Source of the DNA: Parastagonospora avenae f. sp. tritici 18332-5
Taxonomy: Eukaryota > Ascomycota > Dothideomycetes > Pleosporales > Phaeosphaeriaceae
Length of the DNA stretch: 64,000 nucleotides
Direction of reading: 5' to 3'
Assembly (NCBI GenBank): GCA_022559985.1
Contig: JAFJTR010000068.1
Coordinates: 1-64,000, forward strand
A program made the translations under genes and the position numbers. Shown piece after piece: positions 21,101 to 31,527 of the stretch. The notes under the pieces were generated by a model. That model had not been told where the DNA came from. It did not search any database and saw only the letters and a program-made list of their open reading frames with translations. The stretch's first letter is position 1. Each line of letters opens with the position of its first letter.

Positions 21101-21721
21101 TACGCCTCCGCCATCAGATTTTGTGATTGGACTGTGCTCGAAACACCAAACACTGCTGCTACTGCGGCGTAAATGCCCGCTACACTTCCGTTCTAGAAGA
21201 TGATGCATTACCGAGCTGATCGACCATTCACCTGTCAGGCTAGGCGCAGAGATCCGTGCCCGCCTCCACGAATAAATGCCAAGAAAAGCGGCTGAGTGCT
21301 GTTTCCAGGACAGCTAAGTGCGGCGTGGGTGTCGGATGCCATTAGGCCGGGTACCGGTGAGGGCGTAGCCGTACAGAGAAGTAGTATAAGCGCTGGCGTG
21401 GCCAGATGTCTAGCCTAGTGTACAATCTTGCCGCCGCGTTATGAAAAGATCATGCAGGTTGGCATATTAATAGCATTCAGCCCCCGCACGAGGTTGGGTA
21501 GATGATGACGATGCGGCACAGTATATAGGCGCTTCGAGCCTTATTATTCCTTGAAACGAACGTATCAGCGCAGTGTTTAGAGATGTTGGTTGTTTATGCT
21601 AATCGAGCAAATTAGGGTCAATGTCTTAAGCTGCTGAATTAAACGCATAATGTAGCGTGGCGTGGTAGTGGGGTGAAGACGTTATTCATCTCAAGGTCTT
21701 CGAGGTGGGGTACAGGGCTCG
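21101..21721. repeat. Nearly identical 620-bp upstream tract, copy A
   Basis: This lies 147 bp upstream of the DUF3176 start codon at 20954 and matches 34192-34811. Over about the first 520 bp I find a single-base indel as the only difference. The last 100 bp hold seven substitutions, all transitions. The tract contains no open frame of note and ends just before the transposon that starts at 21730. Possible explanations are gene conversion, recent copying or strong constraint on a shared promoter. Confidence 0.9.
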
Positions 21722-21729
21722 GGCCGATA

Positions 21730-23856
21730 ACGCCAAGGGACACCCCGCGCACGGGGACACAGTGCGCACAGGAACATCAGATCCACCAGACTACCCACTA
21801 CTTTCAACATAAGATATTTCAACCACCATGAACAAGGTCGATAAGGCGATTACAGATTTGGGATCGCGAGATTATGTAGAGCCTTATATGTACGACGAAG
21901 TGGCTGCTCAGTATGGTTGCAGCCGCAGCGCAGTGTCCCGAAGATAGAGAGGCGTTTCACGCCCAAGAACCGACTGTGTCGCAGACTCCCTCGCCCTACC
22001 GCTACAACAAGAAAGCGCACTTATTAAGTACGTAGCTAAGCTCTATATCAAAGGAATTGCACCTACAAGAGAGATGATACGCAATTTCAGGTTGAAATAG
22101 CTAGGAGAGAGCTCTCGGAGAGGTGGATTGGCCGCTTTATCGAGCGTTACTATGATGAACTCCCTACTTAATAGGGACCCAGCATTAACCGCATACGTCA
22201 CCAGGCCGATTCTTTCGACAAGTACAACTTACATTTTAATCTGTTGTATGAGAAGATAGCAGAATATAAGATAGAGGAGCGTCTATCGTACAATATAGAT
22301 AAGAAGGGCTTCATAATTAGAGTCGAAGCTAAGTCGACTAGAGTGTTCAGCAAGGCTCTATTTAAGAGGGATGATCCTAATACACTAATTCAAGACGGTA
22401 ATAGAGAGTGGTGTACTGTTACTCCCACTATCTGCGCAGATGGGACGACGCTGCCGACGGGCATCATTTTCTGCAGCAAGAATAGAGCTATTTGGTCAAA
22501 TTGGGTGATGGATATACCGGCCGATGCAGAGGACGTCTTCGTCAGCTCATCTCCGAACGGCTAGACCAATATACAGCTTAACTTAGCTTAGATAAAGCTG
22601 TTTGACACGTATACAAAAGAGAAAGCTTAAACATCATAGCGATTACTCATTATAGACGGCCACAGCAGCTATATATCTATGCAATTCTTAGAGTACGCAG
22701 TCAAGAATCGTATGATGGTCATGAAGTATCTATCTCATTCAACCCACAGACTCTAGCCACTTGATGTAGGAATTTTCAGCCCACTTTCAACTGCCTATTC
22801 ATCTGAACTTCGTCAGCAACAGCAACGCTCTCAGGGGCTCCTGCCAGTCAAAAAGCCGGATTTCTATAGCATATCCAAGCGAGCCTGGGCCTCTGCAGCG
22901 TCTGAATCCAACATCAAAGCTGCTTTTAAAGCCACTGGTATATAGCCACAAGATTGGACGGTAGTACTCAAAAAGTTCAAGCGAAGAACACCACTTAATC
23001 AGACTAATCCAATGAACGTCTCTCACCTCTCACCAGCCGACTGGAGGCGTACAGAGCAGTTATTAGAGCAGCTAGTTGTTGATCAGAATGATGAGTAGTT
23101 CAAGAAGCTTAAGAGAGCAATTCACCGCGCTAGCACCGAAACTAAGCTTCTACAGCACGAAAACACAGCGCTGATTGCATCACTTAACACCCAAAATAAG
23201 CGCATAAGCCATGCTAGACGCCTGCTTATTAGAGGGAGCAAACAGCATTATACTGACGCTGCTTGGTACTCACTAAGGCGGCTTAAGAAAGAGAGACGTG
23301 AAATAACTATAAAAGACAACGCAAAAGTAGCCCAAAAGGCAGCCAATCACACCAAACGAGAGCCTTTAAAAACCAAGAAGATACTTGATCAAAAGCACCA
23401 AGAGGAGAGGCAGGAGGCTGCTAAGGCAGAGCGTGAGGTGAAAGAGGCTCAGAAGGCTGAGAGAGCGGCTGAAAACCAACGCCGAAAAGAAGAGAGAGAC
23501 CGTCAAAAAGCTCTTAAAACTTCCCAAACCAGTAAGCACAAAGCTTCGAAAGCACTACCTAAGCCTAAGAAGAAGCAGAAACGCAGTGGTGGTGGAAATC
23601 TGGGGGGTAGAATAGGTGATGTGGTCGAAGTGGCTACCACACCGCAGCCATCGCGCCAAACCCGATTAGGCCGCAGCGTCACCCTCACATTCAGATTCAG
23701 ATAGTACAAATTGTTCGTAAGGTTCTATTTACTGTAGCTGTAAGATATTATCTATATACAGCGTTGTGGTGCGGCTTAATAGCCTCATCTGTGTGGGTAG
23801 CAGATGTGGTGTTCTTGTGCGCACGGTGTCCCCGTGCGCGAGGTGTCCCTTGGCGT
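21730..23856 (+). mobile_element. Fot1/pogo-family DNA transposon (second family), RIP-like decay
   Basis: Flanked by TA (21728-21729 and 23857-23858). The terminal inverted repeats start ACGCCAAGGGACACC and continue with GCGCACGGGGACAC, at least 40 bp. The plus strand encodes a Fot1/pogo-like transposase: 'YNIDKKGFII', 'IQDGNREWCTVTPTICADGT', 'FVSSSPNG', then a stop where family members have Trp, 'LLIIDGHSSY', 'LDVGIFSPLSTAY' and 'ASESNIKAAFKATGI'. A long basic coiled-coil tail (about 23100-23700) ends 'PKPKKKQKRSGGGN'. The frame is cut by many TAG/TAA/TGA codons consistent with C-to-T changes on either strand (for example TGG to TAG), as expected from RIP. It is inserted right at the end of duplicated block A. 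TIRs and coding sequence differ from those of the 5446 and 24320 elements. Confidence 0.9.
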
Positions 23857-24319
23857 TAGTGTGCGCACAGTACTGCTTGGCGTTAATTAGCTCGTAGCAA
23901 AGGAGTAACCTCACCAACATGCGCCATCGGCGAATGATCCCAGACAGAGCATACAGTAGCTGCATGGCCTCCAAGGCTCGAATTGATGGAACGTCAGCAC
24001 GATTTTCTTGGACAAATATTACGTTCTCATCCATGCCCAGGTGGCGAGCAATACGGGCGATGTAAAGCGTTGTCCTGACACTCCACAAGTTGGAGCGCAT
24101 GCAAGCTCGACTCAGCGTTGGCAACATTCTACCACGTGCTGCGGCGCAGCAAATCGTCGGAGACTAGCATGCGCATAGACGATTGTGGACCACGCATCAG
24201 GAAAATCTGCACGGCTTTTCGAAACCTGTACGGGGAGGCAGTGCGGAATCAGCATGTCGTGTTGCGGTGTCATGTCTAAAGAGGAGATGGTACGGGCGGT
24301 CAAAGATCGCAGCTTCGTA
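23857..24319 (-). other. Short unidentified segment between two transposons
   Basis: About 460 bp trapped between two Fot1-type elements. Minus-strand frames (24112-24345 and 23729-24127) read 'DMTPQHDMLIPHCLPVQVSK', 'STIVYAHASLRRFAAPQHVV' and 'ARIARHLGMDENVIFVQENR' and look like protein-coding remnants broken by a frame change near 24125, but I cannot name the family. Both frames run into transposon ends, so part of what they encode is transposon sequence. Confidence 0.35.
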
Positions 24320-26143
24320 ACGTGTTCCACCAGCAAGCTGCGCACACCACTATCCTGCGCACCCCACCAAATCGCGCGCGACGCGTCTCATCGCATCAAG
24401 GATGGTTACCCAACCACAACCTATACAGACTTCAAAAGAAGGTCGATTAAGCCTTGCAGTTGCTTCTTTCTAAAGAAACCCTCTTTAATCAAAACGTACT
24501 CTTGCAGCAGCCTTTGACGTACCAGAATCGACGCTACGTACGCGCCTCCAAGGTGTCCTCCCACACCACGCGACAACGCGTGTCAACCGCAAGCTGAGCT
24601 CTGTCGAGGAGCAGTCTCTCGTTCAGTGGATCCTTGACCTCGATAGTCGTGGATTTCCCCCCTATATCATCAGCGTACGACGAATGGCAGACACTATACT
24701 CGCCGCGCGCGGCCAAAATCCTCCTTCCCCTCCCGTGGGCAAGAACTGGATGACACGCTTTATCAAGAGCCAGCCACTCCTCCAGATAAAGTGGAATAGG
24801 AAATTTCACTCACAACGCGCAAAATGTGAAGATCCTATTAAGATCAGCGCATAGTTTAAGCTTGTGGAGGACACGCGCCAGACGTGGGGCATCGTTCACG
24901 AAGACGAATACAACTTTGACGAGACTGGGTTCATGATGGGAGTAGCTGCAACGTCTAAAGTTGTCACTAGCGCTGAAACAATCGGTTAAGCAACTGTCGT
25001 ACAGCCAGGCAACAGAGAGTGGGTGACAGCGATTGAATGTATCAACGCGTCTGGCTGGTGTCTGCCACCCTTCGTGATCTTGGCTGGCAAGCTCCACCAA
25101 GCTGGCTGGTACAAAGACCTCCCATCAGACTGGGCAGTCGCTCTTAGCGACAATGGATGGACAACCAACGAGCTTGGCCTTGAGTGGGTGAAGCACTTCA
25201 ACAGACACACAGAGTCTCGTACGCAAGGCGCGTATAGACTACTTATCCTTGATGGCCACGAGAGCCACGCTACGCCAGAGTTTGATCAATTCTGCAAGGA
25301 TAATAAGATTATTACTCTCTGTATGCCTCCTCACACCTCCCACCTTCTCCAGCCTCTTGATGTAGGCTGCTACTCTCCTCTCAAGGTGTTATACGGACAC
25401 GAGGTGTCTGAGCTTGCGCGCTAAGGAATCTTTCACGTCGATAAGCTCGACTTCCTATGGATATACCAGAGAGTGAGACCGACAGCTCTATCTGATAGCA
25501 ACATAAAGGGTGGCTTTAAGGCGACAGGGCTTATCCCACCTTGTCCTGATCGCGTCCTATGTGACCTTACTATTGTCAGAACGCCGTCTCCACCAGGGAC
25601 AGCAGGTAGTATATCAACGTCTTGGGCAGCAGAGACTCCACGTACGACTGAGCAGCTTGAGCAGCAGGCTCGTCTTGTACGAGAACTCCTTCAACGACAG
25701 TCTCAAAGTCCTACAAGCCAGGCAATCGCCCAGCTTGTCAAAGGTTGTGAACTTGCCATGAACTCAGCGACAATCTTAGCTGAGGAGAACTCAAAGCTAC
25801 GCGCGGCTAATGACCGCCAGCGACGTAAGCGTCAAATGAGACGACAGTATATAGCACGTCAAGGAGTGTTACAGGCTCAGGAAGGTCAGAGGCTTGTCAC
25901 AGAGCCTCAAATAGTGGTCCAAGAAGATGACCAAGAAGTGACCCCACCAGTGCGTAGAAGAGCACTACCAATGTGCAGCAAATGTCATGTACAAGGTCAC
26001 AACAGAACTCAATGTAGACAGAACTAGTCTATCCTTTATCAAAGTTTCAGACAATTCGAATATGTGGTTGTTGAACTATCGTACGCTGAGTCGCGCGCGA
26101 TTTGGTGGGGTGCGCAGGATAGTGGTGTGCTGGTGGAACACGT
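24320..26143 (+). mobile_element. Fot1/pogo-family DNA transposon related to the 5446 element
   Basis: Flanked by TA (24318-24319 and 26144-26145). The terminal inverted repeats start ACGTGTTCCACCAGCA and include CACACCACTATCCTGCGCAC. A nearly continuous plus-strand frame (about 24560-26027) encodes a Fot1/pogo transposase: 'HTH' region with 'RGFPPYIISVRRMADTILAA', 'YNFDETGFMMGVAATSKVVT', 'LSDNGWTTNELGLEWVKHF', 'LLILDGHESHATPEFDQF', 'CMPPHTSHLLQPLDVGCYSP' and a C-terminal zinc knuckle 'CSKCHVQGHNRTQC'. A few in-frame stops break it, for example after 'PIKISA', 'TSAETIG' and 'EVSELAR'. All can be explained by C-to-T changes such as Trp to TAG or Gln to TAA. This is the best preserved of the four elements here. 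Confidence 0.92.
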
Positions 26144-26227
26144 TAGCGACACATGGCTTAGTAAGCATGCATTTGCACGACGAATCGAAAACAACCCTGA
26201 ATGGTCGCGGGAACTATCTTGTATTTA

Positions 26228-28420
26228 TCAAAACCATCCTGGAGGCGCACGAGAGTCTCCTCTCCTTTGCAAAGTTTGCGATGTATGCATCTGTCCCGAG
26301 ACACGCCAGCCCTCGTTCGGCATCAGCCTGATTTTGACACTCTTTGGCTCACGGCCGCTCATGGTCTGCGAACTCGTGTTCTTCGTTAAACCTTCTCGGT
26401 ATTCCTGCGGCAGACTGTAAATCAAAGTGGGCATGGCCGATGTTTTCCAAACACCGATGTTCTCGTGTTTGCCCCGCGAGGTTTTCACCATGGTGGTTAC
26501 TAAGAACACAACACACAATATGAGCATGGCCAGCGGGAAAGAAAGCCAAGCCCATTTAACCTCCACGTATGTTTCTGGGGCGAACGCCGGGCCTTTGAGG
26601 GAATCAGTGCTGCCAGTGTCGGATCTGACGACGTTTGTTACGGCAGTGGCTATCTTTTCCATGTGCTGCGTGATGTTGTTTGGAGCTAGCCACGGGCTGT
26701 AGCGAAAAGCACGAAACATGACTCTGTCAACGAAGCTGGTTCTGACCTTCAGGAAAGGCTTCGCTTGAGGGCTTTCAACGGTGATTACGGATGGGAATAC
26801 CTCACCGAAGCTGAATATAGTGTCCATCATTGTGTCGTTCGATAGACCATACCCTAAGCTATCGCCACTTGCGTTTGGCGGATAGATACTGACATTGGCA
26901 AAGTAATCTGTGGCGGTGACGTCGATTTCGGGATGGTATACAGTTTGCCAGGGATACGGTGTTTTGGTGGTTTCGAAGAGTTCTTCTTCGACGACCTCTT
27001 CATATTTGCCCCACGAGTAAGTCGAGCGAATCGTTTTGACACACCAAGCTAGCATGCATTCGTGCGCGATCGGGATGTCTTTTCGATAGACACTTGATGC
27101 TGAGCCGTCAGCCGAGCTGACTATGAGTGCATCTAGAATAGGATTGACAATATGTCGAAAATTGATGGAGCCATCATATAGCGATCGAGCATCTGGATTG
27201 GTGATGAGAGGAATCATGCGCATGAGCAACGTTTCCCCGTATGTCGAGCTGCTGTTGTTATTGAGTCTGTAGCCGGAGACGAGGACTGGCTCAGTACTTG
27301 TGGCATTCAAAAAATATCCGCATGCAGTCCCTAAAGAAGAAATCGTTAGCATTGGTTGCAGAGTACAACGTAAAAAACATCAACTGTACTTACCATTCTG
27401 GTAGGTTTGCTCTGTTGAAGGCCCGGTCGCACTTCTGACCCAGTCCATCCTCATTGGAAGACACGCGTACGTAAGGAGGTTGGTTATATCCGTGCATGCA
27501 CTACAAACTCCGAGAGTCTGATATGGATTCCACTTGCATACACTGGTTGGGCAGGACAGGGGAAGATCCAACCGACTCCCATTGCGATTGCCTGAGTGCT
27601 CGGTACCGTTCTTGTCGTAGAACAATGGCGTCAGTGCCCATCTTAAGTCTAGATTCGGCTGCGCAATTGGCATGTCTCCTGAGTTGCTTTGGTATGCATA
27701 GACTACCTCAGGCTCGTACCGGATGGCTCTTGGGATCAGACCTTCACCCCGAGAGGTCCATCTTTCTGGTAAGTCCGTGACTTGCTGGAAGAATGTGTCT
27801 ATAGCAAGCAGAAGAACAGTCAAAAGAGCACCGAGCGCTGCAAGTGACCTCCCCCTTGTCCGGAACAAGAGCAGAACAGAGCCCCAGGCCCCACGTGATG
27901 CTTTATCGAAGATTTCGAAATCAAAGGCGTCTTTCGACTGCTTACCATGAAACCATGACCACTTAAGTTGTCCGATGGCTTCAGAGATTGGCAGTATGAG
28001 CGCTGCTGACGCAATCTTGGATAAGCCATTTATGACTGTGAGTCCAAATGGCCAGCGTGCGAGTGGCGCGTCTCTCAGTGAGACGAGTATTGCGATAATA
28101 GCCCCTATTCAGTAAGCGCAAAGTCTACAGTTGGTGAATTCATCAACCTTACCAATACAGCAGGCACTGGTGGTTACACTGAGGATTTCGAACAGCCAAC
28201 GTTTGAAGACGTTCTGTGATGCGTTATACTGTGCAAGTCTCCGCTCGATACGCTGTGTAATGTCCAAAGGCTCGCTTTCGCGAGTGCAGTCCCGATAGCT
28301 AGGAGGTGCTATCTGATTCCTCTGGAGGTTGTTATGTGTACCATTTGCACTTCCAGGCCATGGAGGACTGCGCGAAGTCATGTCGGAACGCGACACCCTG
28401 CTTGCCTCGGACTCAGCCAT
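26228..28420 (-). CDS. DUF3176 multi-pass membrane protein (paralog 4)
   Basis: Three exons, 28153-28420, 27394-28104 and 26228-27330, sum to 2082 nt (693 aa). Introns sit at the same places as in paralog 2 (28105-28152 and 27331-27393) and are GT-AG. The DUF3176 core includes 'LDITQRIERRLAQYNASQNV', 'PISEAIGQLKWSWFHG', 'FEIFDKASRGAWGSVLLLF' and 'LLLAIDTFFQQVTDLPERW'. The ectodomain has 'SCPTSVCKWNPYQTLGVCSA' and 'NNITQHMEKIATAVTNVVR'. The C-terminal span is 'WAWLSFPLAMLILCVVFLV' and the tail ends 'APPGWF'. It is closest to paralog 2 in sequence and intron pattern. Its 3' end lies only 85 bp from the transposon at 24320-26143, so any companion gene on that side could have been displaced. Function unknown. 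Confidence 0.88.
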
Positions 28421-29024
28421 AGATGTCTGACTAAAAACGGCGTTCAGCCTGAGGCACAATGCACACCAGTTGATAACGAGTGGCGGAAGGATTAGTTGGC
28501 ATTGGATGTGATGATACGCTTGAGTGGGTGCCTCTGAGTGTGCACAAGAAACGCCAGCATGAACGGTGGACATAGGTATCTACCGGTCCTATACAGCCTG
28601 TGATTGTGACGTGCAGATTGCGAAACTCGCTGTACAGAACTTTACTTCGAAGAGATGGTTTGACACCTCTCAGAGCTTCCGGTTTAGCGCTACGAATAAG
28701 CCAGATAAATTTTGTAGATGCAGGTGCTGTTGCCAAGTGCTGCGAGGGGCCATAGCCGCTGAGCTCAGCGGCTACAGCTCAGCGTGCGTGCACACATCTC
28801 AGGTCATCCAAGCCATGACACGTATTCCACATTAGCTATGCGAATGGCCGACCTGTAAGTTAAGGCACCGTTGGCAATTCGAGTTCTTTGGGATTCGCCT
28901 ACAACATAGGAATTTGGTAAGTGGAGCGAATGTGAGGGGCGCGCCAGCTGACTCTGACCGCGGCACCGGCTGGGCAGGCCGCTACCAGTCACGTGCGAAT
29001 GATCAAATAATTAACGATATAGTT
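28421..29024. other. Intergenic region with a 22-bp perfect palindrome
   Basis: No supported gene. A perfect inverted repeat (TAGCCGCTGAG followed by its reverse complement) lies at 28753-28774, about 330 bp upstream of the start codon of the DUF3176 gene that ends at 26228. Its role is unknown. Confidence 0.5.
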
Positions 29025-29029
29025 ATACT

Positions 29030-29230
29030 TGTTGGGAGGGCTTTGCACTAGTGCGAAAGGAAATAACTATAACTGCATTGTATTCGATTGATCTTTTTTG
29101 TTCTTCTTGCTACGTGAGGATGCTACGGAGGTGTATATGGTCTGAAACGAATGAGGCCGAAGTAGGATCGGATCGGCTCGTTGGGCAGCGTTCAGCAACC
29201 GACGTCCCTACCGATACTCATAATCCGACA
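29030..29230 (-). mobile_element. Solo LTR (201 bp, inverted) with target duplication ATACT
   Basis: Read on the minus strand it begins TGTCGGATTATGAGTATCGG and ends in the CA of the LTR family seen at 9612-9849 and 52722-52957; on the plus strand it starts TGTTGGGAGGG. The 5-bp flanks are ATACT on both sides (29025-29029 and 29231-29235). It is more diverged and about 35 bp shorter than the other two copies. Confidence 0.87.
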
Positions 29231-29235
29231 ATACT

Positions 29236-30157
29236 AATCTAATATCAGCCACGGAGAATTCAAAGCCCATTCAATTCCTTCTACGTAGACTCCTCGGATT
29301 CTCCCTGTACAGCTTCTTCACTGCGTTCTAAAAAATGTACAATACATGTAGGACTTGCTACAATACGCGACCCAACATTCCGTCAAATTAGCCTAACAGC
29401 ATGAGTGTACCCCTAGATGTTTTACTACATTGGGTATCTGAGTGAAATTTAAGCCCTTTTGACGCCAACGAAAGATGAATCTATGTGCATGCGATGTGAT
29501 CCTCACGTCGGATACAGGCACACTGGAAAAAGACGAGCTGTTCAGGAGACCATTGACATCCTTGCACGCAACGGGCAATTCAGGTCTTGTGGACCTGACC
29601 ATGCGTCTATGCCTGGTGTAGCGCTATTGATGTGTCCATATCGGCCTTAAGCATGAGGAGCTTCGAGGAAATACCTAGATGGTAGTTTTGACAACCTTGG
29701 AAGGTTAAGATGCACATGCAGATGCTGTTCGAACACCCTTTGCTAGCCTGAAAAGCGTCGGTATCAGACCCCGGCGGTTATAGGCTGCTTGCCATTGGCT
29801 GTACATCTCGGCGTACCTGAGCAACAAGACCCACGTACCGCATCACTAGTATGCCGCGGGACGGGCATGCAAGGAACTGGGGACGACATCAGCGCGCAAC
29901 ATATCGAGACGTGGAACAAGTGAATAATGCATTAAGCATGTGAGATGCCGATCTTTGTATGTGCAGACGTCGCAACTGGAAGAATCAAATTAACATACCT
30001 AGGTACCCTCTTATTTCCGAAATGTGACTCCTACCCAAATCAAGGCCGAGGGACACACGAACGACAAAGCAATTGCAGAATCGTACCCAGGCACGAAATA
30101 TTATGTGGCTGTCACATTGAAGTTTTATGTCTATTTACTGTAGTCTAGATGTTACAG
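29236..30157. other. Intergenic region, no supported gene
   Basis: About 920 bp between the solo LTR and the start of duplicated block B. Short frames have no recognisable motif. Confidence 0.45.
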
Positions 30158-30956
30158 AAAGCGTAACGCTGATGTGATTCGCGTGTGTAGTAGGGAAGTC
30201 GTGAAGGTGGTCGCGGGAGCGGGCTTTCGCGTATAACTAATCGCTTCTGCTCCAAGGGACGGGTCAAAACTGCCAAGACATTCTCATGCCCCTGAAAGCT
30301 ACTCGATTGGTCAGAAATCGTTCTTGCATATGCGGGAGATTCAGCACATTGCAGGTGGAGAATCATACTTACAGTATTCGTTGCTTGAGAAGTTGCCTTG
30401 TTGACAGCCCTTCCAGCGCTTGCAATTGTGGTAACTCAATGTGACGAAAGTTCCTGGTACTCCTGGGTCCATTTCCATGCGTTGTCGTACATCCTTGAAG
30501 TCCGCTCTAACGCCTTGTGTCCCACTCGCGTTGACCTTCGTGTTTCAGCCGACCTGATTCGCACCGTGACGATTATGCTTTGATTACTTCCTGCCAATGA
30601 TTGTGCAAAGCTCGCGCGACCTTCGCATTGTGCTTGCTTCCTGCCATGCGACGATGTCACACGCGTGGCTTGTAAGGCGGCTACCATTGCGAGGGGGTGT
30701 GCGGTTTGAAGCGCCGATAGTCGTGTTCTGGAGATGACGCTGTAGTGCAATGTCCGGATACTGGTTGCTCCTACAGTGCGAGCTGGCAGGATAAATGTAT
30801 CACATCTTCCCACCTTCCGACCCACCAGTTTCCCTGCGTCATTGGCAAGTCATTCCTCATTTGAGAAATACGTTCATCTAGAGTCGAATCGAACTCCATT
30901 CAACTGCTTTACCGTCAGCTGTTTCGACCGGATACTAGGCACTTCGTATCGCTATC
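30158..30956. repeat. Upstream segment of duplicated block B (homologous to 16905-17722)
   Basis: Aligns in order with the region upstream of the peptide gene in block A, with clear divergence and small indels. It ends with a 'GATAAATGTA' motif upstream of the second peptide gene, matching 'CATAAATGTA' in block A, a possible TATA-like core promoter element. Minus-strand frames in this segment (for example 30436-30825) have no known domain. Confidence 0.7.
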
Positions 30957-31409
30957 ATGCTTGGCCGCACAATCTTCTTGATTGCCACCATTCTTCTTCC
31001 TGTCTTGGCCACACCTGTGTCCTCAAATGATGTAAGATGTGCTCTTCGATATTGGCAATTGATCTTTCGTGCTAATGTATTCAAAATCATAGCGGTAACT
31101 TCCGCTGTTGAGAAGCGCGCGAGTGGTCCAGTCGTCGAAACACTGGGCGATGATGTAGCTAAGCGTGACGCTCTGCCTGTAGTACTACGTGAGAAGACCT
31201 CATACGATATTGTTGTCGACAGCGAAGACGGCACGACTAAGACCCAAGACGACGAACTCCTCGACGATCTGGAGACACGAAGCGTTCGGGGAGGCAGTGG
31301 CAATGGTCGGCGAGTAGTCCGACCAGGCAATGGCAACGGTCGGCGAGCAGTTCGGGGAGGCAGTGGAAACGGTCGCAGATCGGATCGGGGAGGCAGTGGT
31401 AATGCTTAA
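30957..31409 (+). CDS. Second Kex2-type repeat peptide precursor, diverged core (GGSGNG)
   Basis: Paralog of the peptide gene at 17723. It starts with a matching signal peptide ('MLGRTIFLIATILLPVLATP' against 'MHGPTIFLITSLMVPIFAAP') and has a GTAAGA donor at the same place after residue 25. The rest has dibasic sites ('SAVEKR', 'DDVAKR') and then three to four short units bounded by Arg-Arg: VVRPGNGNG, AVRGGSGNG and SDRGGSGNA. The frame stays open without splicing. The best-looking acceptor (CATAG near 31091) would cause a frameshift, whereas a later one (GTTGAG near 31112) would keep frame, so the mature mRNA is uncertain. The core sequence is unlike that of block A: no Tyr, Gly/Asn-rich. 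It ends 119 bp from the convergent DUF3176 gene. It could be a functionally shifted or decaying paralog. Confidence 0.75.
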   Translation: MLGRTIFLIATILLPVLATPVSSNDVRCALRYWQLIFRANVFKIIAVTSAVEKRASGPVVETLGDDVAKRDALPVVLREKTSYDIVVDSEDGTTKTQDDELLDDLETRSVRGGSGNGRRVVRPGNGNGRRAVRGGSGNGRRSDRGGSGNA

Positions 31410-31527
31410 AGATGGCACGAGAGAGCCTGGCTTTGCTATGTATCCCTTCTGATGGGGTTGATTTCGCTGCAATACGGTACATGTTTTTAATGTCTTTTCT
31501 TGAAGGGCTCGAAGACTGCTGGACTGT

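Noticed and set aside
23850..23890. Second GGCGTTA motif 20 bp after the end of the 21730 element, suggesting a nested element
   Set aside because: Only about 9 bp match; no further inverted-repeat sequence or matching left end.
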